Source of the DNA: Siphonodentalium dalli
Taxonomy: Eukaryota > Mollusca > Scaphopoda > Gadilida > Siphonodentaliidae
NCBI GenBank assembly: GCA_032622095.1
Contig: CP136066.1
Location: 56,514,609 to 56,578,608, forward strand
Reading direction: 5' to 3'
DNA: 64,000 bases
Below, piece after piece: positions 12,634 through 24,659 of this stretch. Numbering within the stretch: position 1 is the first letter of the stretch; each line of letters opens with the position of its first letter. Under the pieces are notes generated by a model, which was not told the DNA's origin, did not search any database, and saw only the letters and a list, made by a program, of their open reading frames with translations. The translations under genes were made by a program, and so were the position numbers.

Positions 12634-13157
12634 AAAGATGGATTATCTTTTTAGATACAAAATTTGAAATAGTTGCGTGGGTATAAAATAATAAATATGA
12701 ACTGAAGACTCCTGTCCGGAAAGGGTTCTATCAATTAATATTGATTTTATTTCGAATATTTTATTGGGACCGTTTATTTGTCTATTTTTAGAACATACCA
12801 TTCGGGTGATACCATATAGCGATACAGAGTATTAGGCTGTTCATATGGCTACGTACCGAACGTCAAATGTCCCAGATTGATTGGTTGTATTGTTTTATTC
12901 CATAATTATAAGCGATAATGAGTATAATTAACTTTTATTTGTGACAAAATTACACAATAAAATTTCTGGTCTCTATTAACAGTAACCACTATTGTTCCTT
13001 AGCTAAACACACACACCTTTTTAGACCAGAAATTTTTCGAATTAAAATTAATATTAATCGATAGAAGCATTTCCGGACAGGTGTCTTCGATTCGGATATA
13101 ATTTACACACCGGTAACTATACAATACATGTTTACAAAACGATAATCCACCTTTAAA
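12634..13157. mobile_element. TIR/foldback element, about 520 bp, old
   Basis: The left end (TTTAAAGATGGATTATC, then at 12705-12758 GAAGACTCCTGTCCGGAA...) is matched in reverse complement at 13031-13094 and 13141-13157. The arms are diverged and interrupted. No ORF is present. Direct repeats at 12293-12390 and 13156-13245 (GCTAATGTACGTGTA...) overlap its right side, so a larger duplication may be involved. Confidence 0.5.
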
Positions 13158-13295
13158 CGCTAATGTACGTGTAGGATGTGTGTATTGATTATGCTATGTC
13201 CCACGGATTTCGGGTGCATGCAGATTGATCTGATATGTCATGTTTGACACTAGTCTGCGTCCCTGCAAAGCTAGTAAATGAACTCACATAGAGTA

Positions 13296-13821
13296 TAACC
13301 CACCCCTGGTCAAGTGGTCCTTCTAATATGCTATGATGCTGGTGGTCCTGCTGAATTGCTATGATGCGGTGAGGGAAAACTGATGCCGTTAGGAACAAGT
13401 ACCGTTATTTTTTCTAAAGTTGTCATTTTAGCGGTGTTTGGCTTATCCGAGCGATTTGAGAAAAACCAGTGCGTGTATGCAACATTCAAGAACATATATA
13501 TTTTTTAAAAATGTAATAATGCCTTCGCTGATGTTTCTAAAACAACGTGAATAACCATCTTGATTGCAGTCGATTTTCAACAACTAATACAACCAGTATT
13601 ACAAATATTTCGCAATAAATATGTGTGTGAATGTTTGATACGCATAATGGCTTTTCCTTGATATGTTCAGATTATCGGAACATCACGAAAAAGACAAATT
13701 AAAAAATATAACGGTACTATTTGTTAACAGCATCACTTTGCCCTAACAACAGCATAGCAATTCAGCAGGACCCAACCGCATCATAGCACATTAGCAGAAC
13801 CACTTGACCAGGGGTGTAACC
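13296..13821. mobile_element. TIR element, about 525 bp, with arms of about 80 bp
   Basis: The left arm at 13296-13380 contains CCCCTGGTCAAGTGGT, CTGCTGAATTGCTATGATGCGG and AGGGAAAAC. The right arm at 13740-13821 contains their reverse complements, ending ACCACTTGACCAGGGGTG. The arms include a short internal repeat, GCTATGATGC. A related degraded copy appears near 32100-32450. No ORF is present. Confidence 0.65.
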
Positions 13822-13974
13822 AAATGAGATCAAACTGAAGCATCAATGGATTTCTATGTGTGTGTGGAAACTGTAGGCTGTACGGTTGTCTAAAGAGACA
13901 TTGCGAATAAACAGTCGTAAGCAACTTAGAAAGTCACAAATTAGGAAGGCACGTTCTAAATGTTCCGTGCATCC

Positions 13975-14245
13975 ACCGGCGGGTTTATTAACCCTTTAAA
14001 TGCCGATATTTACTAAAAGAACCCGGGAGAGTCCGGGCACACAGGTACCCGATCAGATTATATATTGATCACTAATGGTAGCGAGACACTTACTAAAGGT
14101 ATACTGTGAAGATTGACTCGCCATCTTGTTCACGGCCGGCTTCATTAACCCCTTAAATGACGATATGCACCAGAAGGACACAGGAGAGTCCGGGCAAGCC
14201 CGGGCAGTCCCAATGGGACCATGGACAACATAATATGATGCCAAA
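13975..14245 (+). repeat. CCGGGCAAGCCCGGGC-type repeat, tandem units of about 115-130 bp
   Basis: The pattern TTAACCCTTTAAATGCCGATAT, AAAAGAAC/GGACAC, CCGGGCAAGCCCGGGC, then GAAGATTGACTCGCCATC repeats. The same family appears at 15820-16225 in the same orientation and at 16905-17490 inverted. It may be the terminal repeat array of a larger element. Confidence 0.6.
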
Positions 14246-14249
14246 ATTG

Positions 14250-15819
14250 GAACCCCCCCCCCCCCGTAAGTGGAAAAATTGACATTTTTTCACCAATATA
14301 TTCTATATCAGATTCATTTGTTTGGAACTGGTTGAGAATTTGACTTTATTTTGTGATGTTCATGTTAACTGATCACTGTAGCAATGCAATATGTCAATTA
14401 TGGGGTTACATCCCCTTGAAATCCTTAAACATTCGATTTTTACAGAATTCAGTATAAAATTTCACCAAAAATCATAAATTTTATCCTATTCACATTTCAA
14501 CAAGAAATGAACAGAACTGCACAAAGGAATCAAAACTGTCACTTTGGCTAAAAATGGCTGTCAAAAAGGCGGCCAAAAATGGAAAATGGTAAATATGGTC
14601 CCAGTGTGACATACAATCGCTTGTAAAAAGTTGTGGTTGATGTATAAAATTGGATATTATGTCGTAAATACATTGAATACTAACATTTATGATGCATATT
14701 GGTTAAGTGTTACGATTACATTACCTAAATATTGGAATTTTCTGTCAAATTTCTAACTTATCAGACTTGGACTATTTGGAACTATCTTTGGTATTTATTG
14801 ATTTAATCCGTCTTAAATGCATCACATTCAGGTGTTTTAGAAAAAAATACTCAGGATGCCTTGCAAAATGTCCACAACATTTGATATAAAAGTTGATATT
14901 TTCACATATATCCCGAATATTATTCTCTACTCTTCTGTAAAGGTAGCAAATTGTGATTTACTTTGTTATTAACATGCTACTTAATCAACAGTTTACTGGC
15001 AACTAAATTTTCTATTCTCGTTGTCCCTGTACCTTGTGGGCATGACAATTCCATTTTAAATTATGCAGAATGTAATTTTACATAAATCTTCTTATCGGAT
15101 TCTGGCCATGTTTTGAACGGAAATGAGCAGAAATCTGAAAATGAACTGAGAGGGGCATAATTATATGCCTTCTATGGCTACATAACATGTGAAAAAAAAA
15201 TTCCAATGAGTTTAACTATTCATAAGCAATTGTGTGCCTCACTTACTGTGCACAGCTCTGTCCATTTCTTCTTAAAATATGACTAGAATCCTAACGGTGA
15301 TTCTTCGTGAAATTTCATACCAAGTTCTGTAAAAATCGAATTATTGAGGGATCGGAAGGGACTGGGATCACACGAATAGCATATTTCATTGCTTCATTGA
15401 CCAGTTGACATGAAAAATACAAAATATTTCCGAACCAGTTACATACAGCAGAAACTGATCTAGAAGATATTGGTGAAAAAACGCAAAATTGTCCCTTTTC
15501 AGCTGCCATTTTGACAGCCATCTTGGACGGGGATTTCAAATTTTACCATAAACATGTGGCATTATATCTAGCAGAGTCACACTTACTCTGTATATGTCTA
15601 ATTTTAAATCGCAATTTTCATGGTAAGATTAATTGCAACATTTAATAAATTATATAATCGCGAAACGCTCTTTACATTCTGAAAATTAAAGTGAAATTTC
15701 AGAGTAGCTCCATATCTAATATCAATAAGTTAGTGAATGTGTATATATTGGCATACTTTCATGCTTTATTCACAATTTGAACAATTACCTTGAAAACTGA
15801 ACTCAATCTACTCCACTAA
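14250..15819. other. Non-coding interior between CCGGG-type repeat arrays
   Basis: This is AT-rich sequence. A poly-C tract sits at 14253-14265 next to GTAAGTGG. Two phrases meaning 'AAAATGGCTGTCAAAA' and its complement 'TTTTGACAGCCATCTTGG' occur at about 14550 and 15510 and could be inverted remnants. I see no gene. Confidence 0.35.
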
Positions 15820-16225
15820 AAGAACCCGGGGACTCGGGGAGAGCCTGGGCGGACCCAGAGAGCAGACCACTATGTTGATGACTAACGGTAGTGATGCACT
15901 TGCAACATTTAAACGGTGAAGATTGACTCGCCATCTCGTCCATGGGCGGGTTCGTTAATCCCTTACATGGCGGTATAGGTTAGAAGATCACGAAATATCT
16001 CGGGCAAGCGCGGGTGTCCACATGGACCCGTGGACAGTATAACATGATGCATTATGGTAGTATAGGATGCATAGGCTGTGAAAATCTATTTGCCGTGCCA
16101 CCCATCACCGGTTTTATTAACCCCTTTAATGCCGATATTGGCTAAAAGAACCATAGCTGCGAATACTGACTCGCCATTTCATTTACGACCGGGTTCATTA
16201 ACCCCTTAAATGACAATGCGGATCA
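15820..16225 (+). repeat. CCGGG-type repeat array, second block
   Basis: It carries the phrases CCACTAAAAGAACCCGGGGA, GAAGATTGACTCGCCATC, GGGCAAGCGCGGG and TTAACCCCTTAAATGACAAT in the same order and orientation as the block at 13975. About three units are present. Confidence 0.6.
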
Positions 16226-16904
16226 GGAGAGCACGGAATAATTGTTTCGTATCGTATTATTCCAAACTATAATGTAGTTAGATCACATTCTATTGGGGAA
16301 TGCTTCGGGATTTATACATGTATACCTATAGTGGAAAGTGTTTTGATCTCTAGCATAAATACGATAGTAATGGGGTGTTAAAAATATATCCAATAAGTGT
16401 TATTAATGAATTAGGCTATTGGTGATCTACGGATCTAGCTAATAAATTTCGCCATATTTGATAGAACGTCAGTGGGGTACTTTGGAATACCTCTTGCCTC
16501 ATCTGCATGCAAGCGAATATTCGCTGAATTATCAAAGACCTGAATGTCACAACTCATGAAGGTTGAAGCTAGTTCCGAGTCATGACGCTGATCTTAATGA
16601 GTTAGGCTCGGTTTTGATATGTTTGTTGACATTCCGAATTATTAATATTTACGCTAACCAAAAATGTAGGTCTCATAAATTCCTTCTCGAGGCGACACCT
16701 ATGTCCATATTTGCCTGGCCTATATATCCAGAGGGAAAATAGGACTACACTCATTGCTGTTTAATGAAGCCCTCGATCAGTCAATATCGTAAATTGGTCA
16801 ACAATCTGAAACAGATTTTAGCACGGACTTGAAAATCTACATCAAATAATATATATAGTTGGGTCAATAACACAGGCGTTAGATGACACAGCAAGTAATT
16901 GTTC

Positions 16905-17490
16905 ACAACATATGCATTTTACTACCACAAGGCTTCGTATTATACAGTCCGCATGGGTCCGCCCGGGTTACCCAGGCTCTCTTTTCGGGCCCTTGTCGTC
17001 ATTTAATGGGCAAATTAACCCCGTCGTAAACAAACGAGATGATGAGTCAATCTTCAGTTTACGTTTAGTAAGTGTCTCGTTACCATTAGCATCGATATAT
17101 AGTTTGATCTGGTCTCTGGTGTAATCGGGCTCTACCTGATTCTTTTAGTGGATTTCGGCATTCAAAGGGTTAATAAAACCGCAGCTGGATGACACAGCAA
17201 GTAAATTTTCACAACATATTCTTAGTGTGTATCCTACTACCACAAGGCATCATATTATACGGTATGTGGGTCATTTGAGCCGCACAAGCTCCTCAGTACT
17301 CTCTTTTGAATTTACAACACAGCAAGTATTCGTTTACAACCTATGCTTTGCGTGTATCGTACTACCATCAGGCATCATAGTATAGTGTCCGCGGGCCCAT
17401 TGGGCCGCCCGGGCCTGCCCGGACTTACACTGGCTCGCAGACAATGTGCTCTTCTGGCCCATATCGGCATTTAAGGGTTAATCAACCTGG
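16905..17490 (-). repeat. CCGGG-type repeat array, inverted block
   Basis: It is the reverse complement of the blocks at 13975 and 15820: TACTACCACAAGGCTTCG, GGGTCCGCCCGGG, GATGAGTCAATCTTCAG and AGTAAGTGTCTCGTTACCAT are read in opposite order. With the forward blocks it gives an inverted arrangement spanning about 3.5 kb. Confidence 0.6.
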
Positions 17491-17559
17491 CCGTGAACGA
17501 GACGGCGAAAACAATATTGTCATACAGTTGGTCAACATTGTCGTTGGAATTGTCATCAG

Positions 17560-17960
17560 TTGGAATTTTTCCAACCTAAGTGGGGGTGTCAGGTTTGAAA
17601 TTTCCAACTCTAGGAAGGCTTGAGGCTAGTCTAGATGCTAGGATTTTGCGATTTTCTTGTTCAGATTTCAAAATTCAAACAATGGTCAGCCCGGTGTGTC
17701 CTGGTCTCTTGCCCATAGCCGTGTGCATTTGTCTGGAGTTAGACCACCAGATGTTAGGATTTATGCAATTTGTTCAGGTTAAAATATCTGAATGTTCTCA
17801 TACCGGGATTATAGAACCATGGTTTATGAATATATAGGAGATAATGGTCTGGGCATTGAGGTGCAAGGGTGGTGGAAATGAAATTATGCAAAACTTGTGT
17901 TTGGATTCTGATTCAAGGCGGGGGGTTGCAGTTAGAATTTCCCAAGGTGTACACCCCCGA
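17560..17960. repeat. Dispersed repeat with CCAACCTAAG / AGATGCTAGGAT phrases
   Basis: The phrases TTCCAACCTAAGTGGGG, GTGTCAGGTT.GAAATT and AGATGCTAGGATT recur in similar order at about 21450-21580 and partly at 21790-21960. This is a low-copy local repeat family with no ORF. Confidence 0.5.
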
Positions 17961-18572
17961 ACGAGACCATCTAGCCCCGTCCCTGGGTGTGTCCGGGCTT
18001 GCACTGGCAGTAATTAGTCACACCGGCCGGTGGTATTCTCAAAGTACTTTCTAAATAATCTTTAATCAAACCAGGTTCCACATGCAGTAGCATGGAAGGA
18101 GACGATTCTATATGATTATTTTCAACGAACCTGTAACCGTGTAATGTTATACCAATTGTTAGAATTGGGAAATCCTCTATACGCTAAAGAATTGCTTACC
18201 GTGACGCGACCCTGTGGATATAAAGCGAAACATTTTTGTTAGTTCGGTATGGGGCGTTCTGAATTATCTTAAATCATAATTATCGTCGGGTATTTCACTG
18301 GAACATCACTCAACTGAACGTAGTAATCAACTACCCTGGTAAACAATTGACGTTAGCGCTATGTACGGCTTATGTTTGCGTATCCAAATGCACTAGTAAC
18401 GCGGGTACACATAGGTTAGTTATTGGGAATTGAATAAATAACATAATTAGTGTATATGTATTATGTTATTTGGCACTGTTGGTTCCATTCTTTTTATACT
18501 ACTGTGGAAGTCAGCACTCGTATTGTGCAGCAGATATTCATATATGTAATTATTCCAAAGTGGCTCAAACAC

Positions 18573-18775
18573 GCGTTACGCTACTTAGTGCAATGAGTAA
18601 CACAAAGGGGCGTCGATCAATGAATAGAGATTAATTACGCGCAGTGTGTATAGGGGATAAGTACAAACAGGCGTTACGCTGCTTAGGGCATTGAGTAACA
18701 CAAAGGGGCGTCAATAAAATTAAAGTATTAATTACGCGCAGTGTGTATATGGGATCAGTACAAACAGGCGGTGGT
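18573..18775 (+). repeat. Two tandem units of about 98 bp
   Basis: GCGTTACGCTRCTTAG...GAGTAACACAAAGGGGCGTC followed by ATTAATTACGCGCAGTGTGTAT is present at 18573 and again at 18671. A third start is cut off at 18769. Confidence 0.8.
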
Positions 18776-18841
18776 TTGACAAAGAGTCTTTTCAAATGAC
18801 CACGCGCAGATCACCACCAGTCGAGCACCAATAGGCGTGTC

Positions 18842-18908
18842 CCAAACCGGCGGTGCACCAATGAGCGTTCGCCAACATATACGATAATGTTTGCACCGCC
18901 GGTTTTGG
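18842..18908. repeat. Hairpin with 17-bp GC-rich arms
   Basis: CCAAACCGGCGGTGCACC at 18842-18859 is answered by TGCACCGCCGGTTTTGG at 18892-18908, with a 32-base loop. It could be the end of a small TIR element. It lies about 540 bp beyond the 3' end of the GT61 gene. Confidence 0.65.
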
Positions 18909-19448
18909 ACATGTCAGACATTTGACTAGTATAACGACAAACATATGCTATATTTGAATGGAGTTGATGGACGACACTTTAACTGAAGTGCCAACATTTG
19001 CTCCATAAATTTGCAAAGATGTTTTTTCATTGTTTCCCATTGTTGCCCATAAGAAAACGATGGTCGCACAAATTTCCGGCTATGCCCACAGACTCAATGT
19101 ATAAGTTGATACATACATGTACATATCATTGTGTTATGATTTAAACGACCGCAGCCTCCCGAAACAAGACAACGTTCTGGCCATATAGGCGGACCTGTGT
19201 GCCAGAGAGCGGTCTTGCCAGCCAGAGAGACGGCTCATCGAATGCTAGATGTGTGCGACTAATTGCCTTGTGAATTGCCTTGCGAATGTGGTAAATGGTC
19301 AATATATTGATATGACCAGGAAATGTGTATGATCCTCCCCGAATAAAGTCATTGATTATATATATCCCTTAGACCCGTATAATTAAATTGAAACAATGAT
19401 GTATAAAATATATAATCTTCAGTTATAACCTGACTGCATGTGTGGATT

Positions 19449-20996
19449 CTAAGTTGTACATATTTTCTGCTTGGCTATTTTTATATAGTCCACCATGACA
19501 TTGGGTGGAATATACGTGTACTGGTTAGCAAACTCATTGGCTTGGTCCTCATTTTGCCAAGATAAATAGTTAAGCCCTCTCCAATTGGCAAACGTCTTAA
19601 AATGAATGTTTGAAGATGAGTAATATGTAGGATAAATTTCAATAACAGCTGACGATTTAGGAAGAAACAGCACGTGGGATAGACCAGCTCCGTGCATCCC
19701 AATAAGGATGTCTGTTTTTCGTATCCATAGCAACTGGTGATGCATGTCCAATTTCTCTGCATCAATTGCACTTATTGAATATTCCGGGAAAGCATTTTTT
19801 GTGACATTAATCAATTGGTCCTCGTTTTTTATTTTGCGGGAAACGTGCCCGGAAGGGTTTCTCGGGTGAGCGATGTAATCTCGTCGCCATAGGAACAAGA
19901 GGCGTAATTTTTGGCATTCCGGGGGTGTGTTCTGTACGGGTACTCCGTGTCGTTGGAGGTAGAAATTAGAGAACTCTTCGACGCATGGTAATGCCGGTAA
20001 ACTATGCTGATTTAGTTGGCTGTTGTAGCCCATTGTGTTCCATGCAAGATTCGTGAAGGCAGTCGCCTTTTTCAACGACTTCACTCTGATGAATTTCTTG
20101 AAAAGAGTACTCCAAATTTTATCCAGTCCGCCTGCCGGGTGCGCGTCAAAAAACATAATAGTCGTCTCATCCGGAGATTTTCCTAAGAATGACATCACCT
20201 TGTATGCGCTGTAGATATCTGTCATCGTGTGGTACAAGTTAACGTACTCGTATCTCATCACCAATATAATGAAATCGTTATTAACGTCGAAACTACTGAA
20301 ATTGAGTTTCCCAGCGAGGGGCTGAGTAACCCGAATCCATTTGTTGAGGTGGTTTTTATCACCTAATTGAAATCTGTATTTAAAATCGTGCACATTGCAC
20401 GATATTTCGAAACAGCTATTTGTTGCTTCCAGATACTCTTTGTTTTCTGCCTGATTCATAATGGAACTCATATTCAAGCCTCCAGACAAGTCTTTTATTT
20501 TTTCCGGGTGAATAATAAAGTTCCGAAGAAGCGCGAACTGCCCACTGAAGCCCACGAAGTTCCCAGAACAAACACTGTTGAAGGACTTCACCCAGTCCTG
20601 ATTGTCACAAGCGTACTGACTGTTAGATCTATTACTCCGACGATATTTCCCCAGTCTGTTTAAATTGGAATTCAGCTGACTTTCCCCACGCATGGCTTGC
20701 TTCACTTGTTTTGGTGGATGCTTTGGCATGATAGTTCTCGCAAAGATATCGGCTTTAAACATCTGATTGAGATATATCAGAAGCACGCATATGAGAGTAA
20801 TCACAAGTAATCTCCTGTTGAACAGAAACTTCCATTTAACGCAGCGACATAATCTAGAAAACACACCTATCACCATAGCAACAGCCATGTTCTTTAAATC
20901 AGCGTCGCACTTGTTTGACCTTTGTTTGAAAATAAAAACATTTCCAGAAAATCCACGTAGCCTGTTAGCATTTGAACATTTTTTAAATCCAGTCAC
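19449..20996 (-). CDS. GT61 family glycosyltransferase, beta-1,2-xylosyltransferase-like, intronless
   Basis: One uninterrupted ORF of 515 codons. The protein has a type II Golgi enzyme layout: a short basic cytosolic tail, one membrane segment (residues 63-77, LLVITLICVLLIYLN), a stem, then a GT61 (DUF563) catalytic domain. Family motifs are EYVNLYHTMTD (250-260), an R-R-D-Y...P-R-N segment (371-380) and MHGAGLSHVLFLPKSSAVIE (434-453). GT61 enzymes transfer xylose or GlcNAc in the Golgi or ER (plant XYLT, animal EOGT/POMGNT2 relatives), and this sequence looks nearest to beta-1,2-xylosyltransferase. N-glycosylation sites are at N122, N175, N232 and N397. Met37 (position 20888; AACATGG, strong Kozak) may be the true start, because the first ATG (20996) has a weaker context and lies only 10 bases from a TATA-like TTTATAC. 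The absence of introns suggests an old retrocopy lineage. The exact donor and acceptor cannot be told from sequence alone. Confidence 0.85.
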   Translation of the reverse strand: MTGFKKCSNANRLRGFSGNVFIFKQRSNKCDADLKNMAVAMVIGVFSRLCRCVKWKFLFNRRLLVITLICVLLIYLNQMFKADIFARTIMPKHPPKQVKQAMRGESQLNSNLNRLGKYRRSNRSNSQYACDNQDWVKSFNSVCSGNFVGFSGQFALLRNFIIHPEKIKDLSGGLNMSSIMNQAENKEYLEATNSCFEISCNVHDFKYRFQLGDKNHLNKWIRVTQPLAGKLNFSSFDVNNDFIILVMRYEYVNLYHTMTDIYSAYKVMSFLGKSPDETTIMFFDAHPAGGLDKIWSTLFKKFIRVKSLKKATAFTNLAWNTMGYNSQLNQHSLPALPCVEEFSNFYLQRHGVPVQNTPPECQKLRLLFLWRRDYIAHPRNPSGHVSRKIKNEDQLINVTKNAFPEYSISAIDAEKLDMHHQLLWIRKTDILIGMHGAGLSHVLFLPKSSAVIEIYPTYYSSSNIHFKTFANWRGLNYLSWQNEDQANEFANQYTYIPPNVMVDYIKIAKQKICTT

Positions 20997-21012
20997 TTCG
21001 TTCGGCGTATAA

Positions 21013-22915
21013 ATCCTTTACTTGTTCCTACGGTTCGTTGTCTAGCCTTGGCGTGTAAAGCTGGTATCGCTCATGTGATGTAGTGTGCGTTAAAATATGT
21101 TTACGCATGCATGGCTCGAATGGATCCCGGATCTGTAACGATAAGAAACAATAAGTAAAATTCACACTTCAGCTGACTTCATTGTATACAAAGTTAAAAA
21201 ACGTGTTATGATTTCTAAAGAAATGAGTTGTGGTCTATATATATCGGGTTATTAAAACAGGGGCGTTGCGACAAGGGGTTTGAGGCCTATCTGACCCCCA
21301 CCTCGCCAACAGTTGGATATTTTACGCTAACAATAGGTTGAAATTGTTCTCGTAGTTTGCTTTTCCAACCAGTAATTAGTGGTATCGGGAATTTGTTGTT
21401 TTAGATTAAGAATGGCATATTTCGCTACTTTGGACTGAAATGCATAGTCATCAGTTCAATTTCCAACCTTAGGTCAGGTGTCAGGTTAGAAATTACCAAT
21501 ACATGGTGAGATCGCGGCAAGCCAAGATGCTAGGATTGTGCATTTTCAGGTTCATAATTCAAACTTTTCCCCCACCGGTCCGAAGCGTTCTCGTCCCTCC
21601 CCGTGGTGCCAGTAAAATGTACTAATCAATTAAAAAAAATGATCGAGGCATGAATGTTCCTAGAGTTGGACCCCTGCATGCTCGGATTTTGAAGTTATCA
21701 TGTATAGTCAGTCAAAAAACATCCAATCAATTAAAACAAATCCAGGTTGTTAGTTGTTAGGTGTTTTGCTGTTTATAGGTTCAGAGTAAAAAACTAAATT
21801 TTCCCACCTAAGTCGGCCCAATGCCTCCTTGTTCCTCCGCAGTGGCCAGTCAAAAACTCAGTGATTATCCATTAATAAACAAATATATAGGACAGAATTA
21901 GCATGGAGTTAGATGTCTAGATGCTAGAAATTTGCAGTTTCATTGTTTCAAGGGGGTATAGTATGAAATTCCAAGGTGGACCCCCCCCCCCACTCAACGG
22001 AGCCATATACCGTGTCATGAATATCTACACTGTTCTGTTCAAAATCTGGGAACTGTTTTATGTTTTATTGATTTGATTCAATTAAATCAAAATCGGCTAA
22101 ACGAAGTCACCTATAATAACTGATGCAATATCGAACTGGTACCTTCGCCTACTTTGAAATACATTAATAAGGAACATGTACTAACTGAGAAATATATCAG
22201 GTTCTCTATTTTTTTCAATGTTATTAAAATCCCTGTCAGAAAAAAATATTAGCCAGATTTTGAACTGATGGAGTATATATATATATGATGTCTTCAGTAC
22301 GGGTTTCATAAAACAGTGAAACTTCGCCTTGATTATATTGATCTGTTTATGTTGGTAGCCACAGAGCAAAGATACATGATATCAACATCTTACAACGGCC
22401 ATGATGGCATCACCGTCGCACACACTCGACCAACATGATGATATGTTACATTAACAGTCATGGCGATGCAAACATTCAAACTCCAGGCAGAGTTATCTCC
22501 CATCGCTCCGATGAGATAACACTGACACAAAGACATTTAGTAAAGACTTCTGGTATGATCTTAGTTCTTATGTTTTAGGATTAAAATTGTATATGTCTGG
22601 CTCAGTTCATATTGTTCTTATCAATACCAAAATAATTACTATTACTGAAAACTTTTGGTGGTCAAAATAAGATAATAGATGAATAAATATAGTTCCGACG
22701 ATACGTAAAAATAGATGTGTCTGTCCGCAAAGTACCATCATTCCGGCAGTGAATTGTTTAATGCATAAAGCCACCATTTAAGGTGGAACATACACGAACA
22801 TATATACACTATATACATAAGATATTTCAATAAGCATTTTGGCATCATACTACATATGGATTATATCAGTAATAAATTCATTTTTAAAATCACGAGTCTA
22901 TCTGTCGATCGACTC
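21013..22915. other. 5' flank of the GT61 gene and gene-free repeats
   Basis: The minus-strand upstream region of the GT61 gene has a TTTATAC at 21006-21012, with no other obvious promoter element. From 21440 to 21990 the CCAACCTAAG-type dispersed repeat appears. TGTCTGGCTCAGTTCATATT at 22593-22612 is shared with 57535-57554. A poly-C run occurs at 21982-21991. No gene is seen. Confidence 0.4.
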
Positions 22916-22919
22916 ACAC

Positions 22920-23100
22920 TAATAGTGATATATATACATACATATACATACATATACATATACATATATATATATAGCTATATATACATATACACATATA
23001 TATATACATAGACATACAGCTATATATATATACATATACGAGTAATTACATATATATGTAACTACATATATGAGTAATTACATATAGATGTAAATGCTGT
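22920..23100. repeat. (TA/CATA)n microsatellite, probable 3' tail of the adjacent LINE
   Basis: Alternating TATATA, CATATACA and GTAATTACATATA runs begin just beyond the stop codon of the minus-strand LINE ORF. Many non-LTR elements end in such microsatellites, so this may mark the 3' end of the copy rather than an independent repeat. Confidence 0.65.
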
Positions 23101-23132
23101 CAATGCCAGATCATCAGTATAGTTGTAGGTTA

Positions 23133-24650
23133 TTATCTCAATTTTCTGAAGGCTAATTTTAGAAATATACTCACCCTCTTCAGGAGCGATATATTAGCTA
23201 TAGATATCAAACCATAAAACTTTTCTCGCGTTGGAGATAGCCAATAGTATTTTGGAATGAACTGTTCACGGATATCTCTAAATTCGTCGCATATCAGTAG
23301 GAGATGATACTCGTCCCCTATCCCGTTACCGCACTGTTCACAGGTATTACAAGGTATACTGTTTCGCCACCGCCTTTTTTCAACGGGGAGTCGGTGGTTG
23401 GCTGTTCTAAATTTCACCATATAAGGGATCAGATGATCTGGCAACTGAAGCAAATACCGGCTAATACAGGGGCTGGTTTTAATATTTCTGTAAAAAGTTG
23501 CTCTTGACGAATCAGATAATTCTAAATCGATAAAAAGTTTAGCCCGATGCTGCTCTACGAGAAAGGTCTTAATATTGCGAATGTCCTGTTTAGATAAAGC
23601 AGACTGTGAATCCCATATAGAACGTAGATCAAGTTCATTCAGGGTGTTTGTCACAAAGTTAAGCCATTTTGACTTGCGTGTTAACTTGGGATCGTTAGCG
23701 TGTAATTGCTTTACAATAAGATATATGTTCTTAGCCAGTTCTGATCCATCGCTAGATACAATTTTTGACCAATAAGTTAACACTCTGCACTTTATTTCCA
23801 CTAAAATGAAATGTCTACCAAGTTCTCCGTACACCATATAATTAGGTGTACTAGATTTCATGCCTAGTAATATTTTACAAAATTTCATATGTAGAGCCTC
23901 GAGGGTGTGGATTCTCTCAAAACACCATATTTCGCTACCATATAAAATTATTGGCATGATCATAGTATCAAATAAATTCAACATCATATCAATTGGCAGA
24001 TGTAGTTTACGGACCTTATTGAATAGACTGAACATAGCCTTTGATGAAACATTTAGCGTTTTCTTCAAGGAATTGCAGAATCTGCCGTTATAAAAGAAAT
24101 TAACTCCTAAGTAGTTAAACTCTTTGACTATTTCTAGTTCACCTCCATTATAAGTAAAAACTTGCAAACGTTTGTGCATTTTGTTGCAGAAAATGAGAAC
24201 TTTCGTTTTTCTTGTATTTACCTGGAGTCTCCAGGGATCAGCGTAATCTGCAAATGCCAGGAGGGCACGTTGCATGGTTTCCTCCGTGTCGGTTAAAATA
24301 ACAGTGTCGTCCGCATAAAACAGACATAGTAATTTTATGTATGTGCCTATATGATCGAAGAATAATTCGTCTAGATAGTTCAGATTACTAATTGCACTAT
24401 CATCCATAAATTTAGTCAGATCGTTTATGTATAAAGAAAATAGAAAAGGTGACATGATTTCACCTTGGAAAAGTCCAATAGAGCACGTACAAAAATCAGA
24501 TTGGGAATCATTTCCCTTAACACATACTTTTATTTTATTATACATATCTGTTATTAATTTAAGAATTTTTCCGTTGATATTACATTTTATCATTTTCAAC
24601 CACAAGGCATCTCGCCAAATTGTGATCTACATGCATGTATCGGAGTGATA
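23133..24650 (-). pseudogene. 5'-truncated LINE ORF2: reverse transcriptase C-terminal half
   Basis: The open part, about 490 codons from 24605, covers the RT palm and thumb and the C-terminal region. The catalytic FYADDT box is at residues 96-101 counted from 24605, and the pre-palm phrase GLFQGEIMSPFLFSLYIND is at 44-62 (usual form GVRQGE..SP, so R is replaced by F). The thumb phrase FNYLGVNF follows, and a C-terminal Cys-rich motif C..C..C..GIGDEYH....C. Endonuclease and RT fingers are missing: just upstream the frame reads ITIWRDALWLKM and then meets TAG, so the copy is 5'-truncated, which is typical of target-primed reverse transcription. The C-terminal region matches the fragments at 29560-31864 and 41640-41760, so one family is represented three times. 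It is LINE-like of the CR1/L2/Jockey kind; I cannot fix the clade. Confidence 0.85.
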
Positions 24651-24659
24651 ACGGAAAGT

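Noticed and set aside
18525-18560. Possible second exon of the TMEM62-like gene (AG followed by a frame reading ADIHI)
   Set aside because: Similarity stops after five residues, the next codons do not match the family, and the frame is soon closed.
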